From positions 1 through 64,000 of the forward strand of contig NZ_JACESB010000012.1 of NCBI RefSeq assembly GCF_013912005.1: 64,000 nt of DNA, read 5' to 3'. The translations under genes were made by a program, and so were the position numbers. The DNA comes from Brevundimonas sp. Its GTDB lineage: Bacteria; Pseudomonadota; Alphaproteobacteria; Caulobacterales; Caulobacteraceae. This document shows positions 1-6,590 of this stretch, piece after piece (position 1 is the stretch's first letter; each line of letters begins with the position of its first letter). The notes under the pieces are model-generated. The model ran no database searches. It was not told the DNA's origin and saw only the letters and a program-made list of their open reading frames with translations.

Positions 1-97
1 CAACACGGTTCTTGCGCCCATCCCGCCCAACGTCCGCAATGGGTCGGTTCCCGACCCATTGCGGACGTTGGGCGGGATGGGCGCAAGAACCGTGTTG
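1..97. repeat. Perfect 47-bp inverted repeat with 3-nt loop
   Basis: Bases 1-47 are the exact reverse complement of bases 51-97, with the loop TTC at 48-50. The arm begins at the first base of the window, so it may extend further left. The centre carries GGTCGGTTCCCGACCC, which recurs at 27175. There is no T-run, so it is not a typical terminator. It may be a real palindrome or a fold-back artefact at a contig end. Confidence 0.9.
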
Positions 98-112
98 TGT
101 CAGCATCGCCTG

Positions 113-964
113 ATGGCGAAACTCAGAACTTGCAGCTTTACCGCGATTGCGCTGTGCACCCTGCTGACCGGCTGTGTTCAGCCTCTTGGCTCGCGCCCTC
201 AGTCGCGTTTGACGGTTGCCGAAGCGCGATCACTACCCACCGAGCAACTGGCGACCAAAGTGCTAGGTCCCTTCCTGGGCCGACGCATCATTGAGGTGGT
301 GCGGTATGAATACAACTCGACGGAAGGGCCTCCGGAAAAAGTGGAGTTCTATTCCCAACCTGAGTCGCCGTGGCCCCGATTGAATCGGATATGCAGCATT
401 GATGTCATCACGGTCGAGTATAACTGGATGGATTTTGAGAGGGTCGATGACAACGCGCCTCTTGAGGTAAAGCGTGTCTCAGCGGAGAGCCGCTATAAGG
501 CCTTTGATGACCCGTCGGGAGAGCCGGGCACGGAGGCTTACCAGACCGCATCGGATGCTGTCTGTGCGAGCATCAAGACTGCTACTGACGCCTTCCGCGC
601 TCCTAGTGCCGGCGACGCTCAATGGTTGGCTGCGATCGAGAAGGCCTATCTGAAGAAGCCCGAGCACCTCGCTCGTCTCCCGTTTAGTTGCGACGATTTC
701 GCCGACAACACCTGTGCAAGTGCACTGGCTCAGCTAAGCCAACTGGAGCTCAAGGCAGCGACCACGGTGGAACTCACGGAGTGTGATCTGCCCGAGCAGA
801 GATGGGCATTGTCGCAATGCTACCGTCTGACCTTCCCATACGCAGGTTCAGACAACCCCGAATGGGAGCTTACCGTCTTGGCCGGAATACGGACGGGTAG
901 TTCGCCGGTGGAAATACGCTCGATCAAGCTAGCGCACGTTGAAGAGCCCACCGTGGTGCATTGA
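113..964 (+). CDS. Orphan lipoprotein, unknown function
   Basis: This 283-residue protein begins MAKLRTC and has a hydrophobic stretch ending in the lipobox LLTGC, with the lipidated cysteine at about residue 21. An in-frame ATG at 59 exists, but it lies inside the palindrome and would bury the signal peptide, so 113 is preferred. The mature part is soluble and carries six further cysteines that could form disulphides in the periplasm. I do not recognise a family. The gene is visibly richer in A and T than its neighbours, stands alone, and is bracketed by related short repeats (1-97 and about 975-1003), which suggests recent acquisition. Function unknown. Confidence 0.75.
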   Translation: MAKLRTCSFTAIALCTLLTGCVQPLGSRPQSRLTVAEARSLPTEQLATKVLGPFLGRRIIEVVRYEYNSTEGPPEKVEFYSQPESPWPRLNRICSIDVITVEYNWMDFERVDDNAPLEVKRVSAESRYKAFDDPSGEPGTEAYQTASDAVCASIKTATDAFRAPSAGDAQWLAAIEKAYLKKPEHLARLPFSCDDFADNTCASALAQLSQLELKAATTVELTECDLPEQRWALSQCYRLTFPYAGSDNPEWELTVLAGIRTGSSPVEIRSIKLAHVEEPTVVH

Positions 965-974
965 CGGCAGCGGA

Positions 975-1003
975 GTGTCCGCTCCCCACCCATTGCAGAC
1001 ATC
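975..1003. repeat. Short repeat downstream of the orphan lipoprotein gene
   Basis: This stretch contains GTCCGCTCCCCACCCAT followed by TGCAGACAT, an imperfect TGTCCGC...GCAGACA palindrome. The 17-base core at 977-993 is identical to 27786-27802, which lies just after the other AT-richer orphan gene. Confidence 0.7.
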
Positions 1004-1070
1004 CGCCTCGTCGGCGGAACGCCCGCGGCGTCCCGCCTGTTTTCCTGCGGACAGCCAGCAGGAGCCGCCG

Positions 1071-1247
1071 ATGACTGATGCCCAACGCCCGACCTCCGAC
1101 GCCCCCTCCGAACCGCTGGACGAACAGCTTGAGCGCGTCGAGGCGGACGCCGAGGCCATGGAGCGGCCCGACCGCGCCATCCCCCTGCCCGACGAGAGCG
1201 GGGAGGAGGACGAGGGCGTGGGCGAGATCACCGGGCTGGCGCCCTGA
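1071..1247 (+). CDS. Small acidic hypothetical protein (58 aa)
   Basis: This short frame starts at an ATG preceded by the purine-rich CAGGAG, a plausible ribosome site. The product is 58 residues, strongly acidic, without cysteine or any hydrophobic segment, and probably disordered. It ends a few bases before the convergent DUF819 gene. Another 58-residue acidic protein of similar composition is encoded at 41382-41558, but the two do not align convincingly. No function can be assigned. The codon pattern and ribosome site support a real gene. Confidence 0.55.
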   Translation: MTDAQRPTSDAPSEPLDEQLERVEADAEAMERPDRAIPLPDESGEEDEGVGEITGLAP

Positions 1248-1250
1248 GGC

Positions 1251-2519
1251 TTACCCCGCCCCCGCCGCGATCTGCATCATCACGAGGCCGGTGAACCACG
1301 CCGCCGCCGTGCCGACGATGTAGCCGACCACCGCCAGCAGCACCCCGACCGGAGCGAGCGAGGGGTGGAAGGCGGCGGCGGCGACGGGGGCCGAGGCGGC
1401 GCCGCCGATGTTGGCCATGGAGCCGACGCCGAGGAAGAAGCTGGGCGCGCGGATCAGGAAGGCCATGCCGAACATCAGGGCCACGTGGACCAGCATCCAG
1501 ACGCCGCCGATCAGGAAGTAGACGGGGCTGTCGAGGATGGCGGCGATGTTCATGTTGAGGCCGACGGCGGCGACCAGCAGGTAGACGAAGACCGAGCCGA
1601 CCTTGGCCGCGCCGGGGCCCTGCAGCTTGCGGGCCGGGGTGAAGGACAGGACCACGCCGACGGCGGTGGCGATGAACACCAGCCAGAAGAAGCTGGAGTC
1701 GAACGACAGGCGCTGGGCCCACGGGTAGTTCGCGCCGAACCAGGCGGCGAGCGGATCGGCGATCGCGTGCGACAGGCCGACCGCGCCGAAGGCGACGGCG
1801 ACGATGAAGATCAGGTCCTTCAGCGTGGGGATGCGGGCGTGCTCGGTCTCGTAGGCCTCGGCCTTGTCGCGGACGCGGTCGACGGCGCTGGCGTCGGCGC
1901 GGAACAGGCGGTCCATCCTGCGCTGGTTGGCGGCGATCCACAGCACGACGGCCATCCAGATGTTGGCCACGACCACGTCGACGGCGATCCAGATGGAGAA
2001 GACGTCGGGGCCGGCGCCGTAGATCTCGTACAGGGCGGTCTGGTTGGCGGAGCCGCCGATCCAGCTGCCGGCCACGGTGGCCATGCCGCGCCAGATGGCC
2101 TCGGGCCCGGCGCCCATCAGTTCGGGCGCGACCCAGCTGGTCAGCAGCAGGGCGACCGGCCCGCCGATCATCACCCCGACCGTGCCGGTGAAGAACATGA
2201 TCAGCGCCTTGGGGCCCAGGCCGACGACGGCGGGCAGGTCGGCCGAGACGGTGAGCAGCACCAGGGCCGCCGGCAGCAGGAAGCGCGAGGCGATGAAGTA
2301 GATGCGCGAGGTCTCGGGATCGACGATCCCGAAGGTGGTCAGCAGCGAGGGCAGGAAGTAGCAGAGCAGCAGGGCCGGGACGACGCTGAAGAAGCGCTTC
2401 ACCCACGGGTGCGACAGGTTCGAGGCCCAGAAGACGACCCCGAGAATGACGGCCAGCAGGCCGAGGACGACAGCGTCGTTGGTGATCAGGGCCGTCGTTT
2501 CGGCGGCTTCGGTCGGCAT
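1251..2519 (-). CDS. DUF819 family integral membrane protein
   Basis: The 422-residue protein is almost wholly hydrophobic, with about ten or more membrane segments and a short N-terminal tail. The pattern (NDAVVLGLLAVILG near the start, a long cytoplasmic loop rich in charged residues around 210-240, and repeated GG/GS-rich helices) matches DUF819, a family of uncharacterised transporters related to sodium-dependent symporters. Its substrate is unknown. It is transcribed away from the racemase gene that begins 77 bases to the right, so the two share a divergent promoter region. That arrangement hints at, but does not prove, a link to amino-acid metabolism. Confidence 0.8.
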   Translation of the reverse strand: MPTEAAETTALITNDAVVLGLLAVILGVVFWASNLSHPWVKRFFSVVPALLLCYFLPSLLTTFGIVDPETSRIYFIASRFLLPAALVLLTVSADLPAVVGLGPKALIMFFTGTVGVMIGGPVALLLTSWVAPELMGAGPEAIWRGMATVAGSWIGGSANQTALYEIYGAGPDVFSIWIAVDVVVANIWMAVVLWIAANQRRMDRLFRADASAVDRVRDKAEAYETEHARIPTLKDLIFIVAVAFGAVGLSHAIADPLAAWFGANYPWAQRLSFDSSFFWLVFIATAVGVVLSFTPARKLQGPGAAKVGSVFVYLLVAAVGLNMNIAAILDSPVYFLIGGVWMLVHVALMFGMAFLIRAPSFFLGVGSMANIGGAASAPVAAAAFHPSLAPVGVLLAVVGYIVGTAAAWFTGLVMMQIAAGAG

Positions 2520-2596
2520 GGCGTCTCCCCGGGTGTTTCGCGCATAAGGCGGGCAGGCGCCGCGGATGGCAAGGCGCCGCCGAAGGATGCGACGGC

Positions 2597-3259
2597 ATGG
2601 GCAAGATTCTGGGCGTGCTGGGCGGGATGGGGCCGGCGGCCACCGTGGCCTTCATGGAGCGGGTGCTGGCGCTGACCCCGGCCGACCGCGACGCGGACCA
2701 CATCCGCATGCTGGTCGACCTGAACCCGCACGTGCCGGACCGGCACGAGCAGCCGGAGGCGGCGGGGCGGACCCTGGCGGAGATGGCGGCGCGCCTGCGC
2801 GACATGGGCGCCGAGGTGCTGGCCATGCCCTGCAACACCGCCCACGCCCACGCCGACGGCATCCGGGCCGCCGGCCTGCCGTTCGTCGACATGATCGCCG
2901 AGACCGCCGACGCCGCGGCCGCGGCGGGGACGCGCCGGATCGGCGTGCTGGCGACGCCCGGCGGGGAGGCGCTGTACGCCCGGGCGCTGGCGGCGCGGGG
3001 ACTAGAGATGGCGGCGCCGGAGGGGGCGGACCGCGCGGCGGTGATGGCGGCGATCTTCGCGGTGAAGGCGGGCGACGTCGGCGCGGGTCCGCGCAGCGAG
3101 ATGCGGCGACTGGCGGCGGCCCTGGTCGGGGCCGGGGCCGGAGCGGTGGTCGCCGGCTGCACCGAGGTGCCGCTGCTGATCGGGCCGGCGGACGTGGCGG
3201 TTCCGCTGGTGAACTCGGCCGAGGCGCTGGCGGCGGCCTGCGTGCGGGCCTGCGCCTGA
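2597..3259 (+). CDS. Aspartate/glutamate racemase family protein
   Basis: This 220-residue cytoplasmic enzyme begins with the family signature MGKILGVLGGMGP. It carries both catalytic cysteines: Cys79 in MPCNTAH and Cys188 in VVAGCTEVPLL. These act as the two acid/base thiols of cofactor-independent racemases. Family members interconvert L- and D-aspartate, glutamate or other amino acids (the RacX/YgeA group has broad specificity), so the substrate cannot be read from the sequence. It lies 37 bases upstream of the nucleoside hydrolase gene on the same strand and may be cotranscribed with it. Confidence 0.85.
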   Translation: MGKILGVLGGMGPAATVAFMERVLALTPADRDADHIRMLVDLNPHVPDRHEQPEAAGRTLAEMAARLRDMGAEVLAMPCNTAHAHADGIRAAGLPFVDMIAETADAAAAAGTRRIGVLATPGGEALYARALAARGLEMAAPEGADRAAVMAAIFAVKAGDVGAGPRSEMRRLAAALVGAGAGAVVAGCTEVPLLIGPADVAVPLVNSAEALAAACVRACA

Positions 3260-3296
3260 GCTTGCCGCCGGGCGCGGCGCACGCCAGTGAGGGCGG

Positions 3297-4241
3297 ATGC
3301 ACAGACGGGCCCTGATCATCGACTGCGACCCCGGCGTCGACGACGCTGTGGCGCTGATGCTGGCCTTCGGCTCGCCGGAGGTGGAGCTGCTGGCGGTCAC
3401 CGTCGTGGGCGGCAATGTGCCGGTGGAGAAGACGGCGCGGAACGCCCGCATGCTGCGCCGCATCGCCGGGCGCGAGGACGTGCCGGTGCACATGGGCGCG
3501 GCGCGGCCGCTGCGGCGCGAGCCGGCGGGGGCGGGTGAGTTTCACGGTCCCGAGGGGCTGGGCGACCTCGCGCCGTTCGAGGCCGGGGCGCCGTGCGCCG
3601 ACGGGCATGCGGCGGACGCCATCGTCGAGCGGGTGATGGCCCGGCCGGAGCGGTCGGTGGCGCTGGCGGTGCTGGGCCCGATGACCAACCTGGCGCTGGC
3701 CCTGCGGCGGGAGCCGCGGCTGGCGCGTCGGCTGGGGCCGGTGGCGGCCATGGGCGGGGCGCGGTCGGAAGGGGGCAACATCACCGCCTCGGCCGAATTC
3801 AACGTCTGGGCCGATCCGGACGCCGCCGCCGAGGTGCTGGCCAGCGGCTGCGAGGTGGCGATGTTCGGACTGGACGCGACCCACCAGGTGCGGGCGACGG
3901 ACGAGCGCATCGGACGGCTGGCGGCGGCCGGGACGCCGATGGCGGAGACGGCGGCGGCGATGCTGCGCTTCTCGCAGCGGGTGGAGCGGGAGATCGTCGG
4001 CGGGGAGGCGCCGCCGGTCCACGATCCCTGCCCCGTGGCCTGGCTGATCCGTCCGGCGCTGTTCGGGCTGGAGCCCTGCCGCATCGCGGTGGAGACGGAG
4101 AGCGGGCTGACGCGCGGGCACACGGCGGTGGAGTTCCGCCCGGCCGTGGCCGGGGCGCTGCCGCACCTCTGGGCCGCCCGCGCCGACGCGCAGGGGGTGT
4201 TCGACCTGATCGCCGCCGCCGTGCAGCCGCGGACAATCTGA
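3297..4241 (+). CDS. Nucleoside hydrolase (IunH family)
   Basis: The 314-residue enzyme has the calcium-binding DxDxxxDD motif of inosine-uridine preferring nucleoside hydrolases at Asp9, Asp11, Asp15 and Asp16 (DCDPGVDD). It also has FNVWADPDAA and HDPCPVAWL further on, as expected for the ribose- and metal-binding loops. It cleaves the N-glycosidic bond of ribonucleosides to give a free base and ribose. GTGAGGG just before the ATG is a reasonable ribosome site. A ribokinase gene 1.4 kb downstream (5674) could phosphorylate the ribose released. Which nucleosides are preferred cannot be judged. Confidence 0.9.
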   Translation: MHRRALIIDCDPGVDDAVALMLAFGSPEVELLAVTVVGGNVPVEKTARNARMLRRIAGREDVPVHMGAARPLRREPAGAGEFHGPEGLGDLAPFEAGAPCADGHAADAIVERVMARPERSVALAVLGPMTNLALALRREPRLARRLGPVAAMGGARSEGGNITASAEFNVWADPDAAAEVLASGCEVAMFGLDATHQVRATDERIGRLAAAGTPMAETAAAMLRFSQRVEREIVGGEAPPVHDPCPVAWLIRPALFGLEPCRIAVETESGLTRGHTAVEFRPAVAGALPHLWAARADAQGVFDLIAAAVQPRTI

Positions 4242-4363
4242 CGCACCGTCGCGCGGCCCGGGTTTGCGCCAGCGCAAGGCCGGACGGGCGCGAAAGGCGT
4301 CTTCAGCTCCCGACGCTTCGAACGGGCGCATGTCGCGTCCGGACCGCGTCGTGGAAGACGACC

Positions 4364-5029
4364 ATGAAACGGATGATGATGCTGGCGGCCGCGGGGGCGA
4401 TGGCGCTGGTGAGCGGCGCCGCCAGCGGCGCCATGGCCCAGGACGCCGGCGGCTGGCAGGTCGCGCGCAAGGGCGACCTGATCGTGACGGGGCGGGTCAC
4501 CTCGGTGTCGAGCGACGCCGACGATTCGATCATGACCGCCGCCGGCGCGGACACCGGGCTGAACGTCGACGTCGGCGCCGACGTGATGCCGACCCTCGGC
4601 TTCACCTACTTCCTGACCGACAACATCTCGGTGGAGGCGATCCTCGGCGCCACCCAGCACGAGATCAAGGCCAAGGGCGGCGCGACCGACGTCGCGGTGC
4701 ACGAGACCTGGGTGCTGCCGCCGGTGGTGACCCTGCAGTACCGGCCGATGCCTGAGGCGCGGGTCAGCCCGTACTTCGGCGCCGGCGTGAACTACATGAT
4801 GTTCTTCGAAGGCGAGGACAAGAACGGCTTCGAGGTCGAGCTGGACGACGGCTTCGGCTACGCCCTGCAGGCCGGGGCGGACGTGGCCCTGACCGGGCCG
4901 TGGACGCTGAACGTCGATGTGAAGCGGGTCTGGTTCGACACTGACGCCACGATCAACGGCGGCGCCCTGGAGGCCGATGTCGGCCTCGATCCGTGGGTCG
5001 TCTCCGTGGGCGTCGGACGCAAATTCTGA
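4364..5029 (+). CDS. OmpW-family outer-membrane beta-barrel protein
   Basis: The 221-residue product starts with a clear signal peptide ending AMA-Q at about residue 25. The mature part alternates polar and hydrophobic residues as in an eight-stranded barrel: VMPTLGFTYFLTDNISVE, then YFGAGVNYMMFF, then a terminal strand ending VGVGRKF with the C-terminal phenylalanine typical of outer-membrane proteins. This is the OmpW pattern, a small porin-like barrel thought to pass small hydrophobic molecules. The start at 4364 is chosen because it begins the signal peptide; the frame is open much further upstream by chance. A 122-base gap separates it from the nucleoside hydrolase. Confidence 0.88.
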   Translation: MKRMMMLAAAGAMALVSGAASGAMAQDAGGWQVARKGDLIVTGRVTSVSSDADDSIMTAAGADTGLNVDVGADVMPTLGFTYFLTDNISVEAILGATQHEIKAKGGATDVAVHETWVLPPVVTLQYRPMPEARVSPYFGAGVNYMMFFEGEDKNGFEVELDDGFGYALQAGADVALTGPWTLNVDVKRVWFDTDATINGGALEADVGLDPWVVSVGVGRKF

Positions 5030-5132
5030 CGCGTCCGACCGGGGGCGGTGGCGGCGCGGTCGCGGCGGGGGTTATGCTCCCGGCCGGCCGCGCCGTCCCT
5101 TCGGGCGGCCGTCGCTGACCCGGGAGGACCGC

Positions 5133-5660
5133 ATGACCGCGCAGACCGAGACGCCCCCGATCCACAGCGGCGCGGTCGCCGCGGTCGCCGAGCTGCTCGG
5201 CGCCGCCCGCCTGATGGCGCTGGGCGTGAACCGACCCGACGGCTGGCCCCAGGTCACCACGGTCGGCTACGTCAACGACGGGCTGAACCTGTATTTCGTC
5301 ATCGCCCGCGACAGCCAGAAATTCGCCAACCTGCAGGTCGATCCGCGGGTCTCGGTCGCCATCCGGCCGGAGGGGGCGCAGGGCGACACCGTCGGCGTCT
5401 CCATCGCCGGCCGCGCCGAGGAGGTCGTCGACCCCGCCGACATCGACCGCGTCAACCGCATGGTCTTCGAACGCTATCCGGAGGGCCGCGCCTTCTGCCC
5501 CGGCGGCGCCGCGGTGGCGGTGATGCGCATCCGGCCCGAGATCGTCGCCCCGGTGGCGGTGATCGACGGCCGCAGCCGGGCCCAGACCTATCACATCGGC
5601 GACGGCGGAACGCCGGAGCCGGACCCGGGCGCGGGCCGCGGCGTCTCGGCCCTGTTCTGA
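5133..5660 (+). CDS. Pyridoxamine 5'-phosphate oxidase-like FMN-binding split-barrel protein
   Basis: The 175-residue protein follows a strong ribosome site, GGGAGGA. It shows the split-barrel pattern of the pyridoxamine-phosphate-oxidase-like superfamily: RLMALGVNRPDGWPQVTTVGY, then LYFVIARDSQKFANLQVDPRVSV, then the GRAEEV strand. Members bind FMN or related cofactors and act as oxidases, reductases or haem-utilisation proteins, so the exact reaction is open. It is not PdxH itself, which is longer and has a conserved C-terminal segment absent here. The ribokinase gene starts 13 bases downstream, suggesting cotranscription. Confidence 0.75.
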   Translation: MTAQTETPPIHSGAVAAVAELLGAARLMALGVNRPDGWPQVTTVGYVNDGLNLYFVIARDSQKFANLQVDPRVSVAIRPEGAQGDTVGVSIAGRAEEVVDPADIDRVNRMVFERYPEGRAFCPGGAAVAVMRIRPEIVAPVAVIDGRSRAQTYHIGDGGTPEPDPGAGRGVSALF

Positions 5661-5673
5661 GCGGATCGCCGGC

Positions 5674-6522
5674 TTGCAGCTCACCGTCCTCGGCTCGATC
5701 AACCTCGACTTCGTCGCCGCCGCCCCGTCCCTTCCCCGGCCGGGGGAGACGGTGACGGGGGCGACGCTCGCCCGCCACCCGGGCGGCAAGGGCGCCAACC
5801 AGGCGCTGGCGGCCCGGCGGCTGGGCGCGGAGGTCGCGCTGCTCGGCCGGGTCGGCCGCGATCCGATGGCCGCGGAAGCGCTGGCCCTGCTGCGCGCCGG
5901 CGGCGTCGACCTGACGGGCGTGGCCGTCGACGACACGGCGCCCACCGGGGTGGCGCTGATCGCCGTCGACCCTTCGGGCGAGAACCAGATCGTGGTGGCC
6001 GCCGGCGCCAATCACGGCGTCTCGCCGCAGGCCCTGCCGGCGCGCTTCGAGGCGCCCCTGATCCTGCAGCTGGAGCTGCCGGTCGGGACGGTGGAGGCGG
6101 CGGTCGCGCGCGCCGCGGACTTCGTCTGCGTCAACCTCGCCCCGGCCGCCCCGGTGTCGGACGGGCTGCTCGGCCGGGCGGACCTGCTGGTGGTCAACGA
6201 GGGCGAGGCGGCCTTCTACGGCGAGGCCCTGCACCGGGGCGCCGGCCGGGTGGTCGTGACCCTCGGCGCCCGGGGAGCGGTGATGTTCGAGGGCGGCCGC
6301 GAGATCGCCCGCGCGGCCCCGCCCGCGGTCCGGGCGGTCGACGCGACCGGCGCCGGCGACGCCTTTGTCGGGGCTCTCTGCGTCGCCCTGCTGGAGGGAC
6401 AGGCGCCGGAGGCGGCCCTGCGCTTCGCCTGCGCCGCCGGGGCCCTGGCCGCCACCCGCCCCGGGGCCCAGCCGTCGGCCCCGACGCGGGCCGAGGTCGA
6501 GGCGATCATTACCGCGACGTAA
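5674..6522 (+). CDS. rbsK: Ribokinase-like PfkB family sugar kinase
   Basis: The 282-residue enzyme has both PfkB signatures: GGKGANQALAARR at residues 37-49 and DATGAGDAFVGAL starting at residue 223, with the catalytic base Asp229. The N-terminus LGSINLDFV matches ribokinase, which converts ribose and ATP to ribose 5-phosphate. The chosen start is a TTG, because no ATG lies before the first conserved strand; a TTG start is acceptable in this group. Together with the nucleoside hydrolase upstream it could feed ribose from nucleosides into the pentose phosphate pool. Other sugars are possible substrates. Confidence 0.82.
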   Translation: MQLTVLGSINLDFVAAAPSLPRPGETVTGATLARHPGGKGANQALAARRLGAEVALLGRVGRDPMAAEALALLRAGGVDLTGVAVDDTAPTGVALIAVDPSGENQIVVAAGANHGVSPQALPARFEAPLILQLELPVGTVEAAVARAADFVCVNLAPAAPVSDGLLGRADLLVVNEGEAAFYGEALHRGAGRVVVTLGARGAVMFEGGREIARAAPPAVRAVDATGAGDAFVGALCVALLEGQAPEAALRFACAAGALAATRPGAQPSAPTRAEVEAIITAT

Positions 6523-6590
6523 CTTGGGAGGCGGGAAAGCGGCTGGCAGGGTCCGGGCCGTCATTGTGCCCGTCGCCGAGGATCGCCGCC

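Noticed and set aside
1-97. Palindrome as a rho-independent terminator
   Set aside because: The arms are far too long and no T-run follows.
59-112. Upstream ATG extension of the orphan lipoprotein gene
   Set aside because: It would start inside the palindrome and place extra residues before a clear lipoprotein signal.
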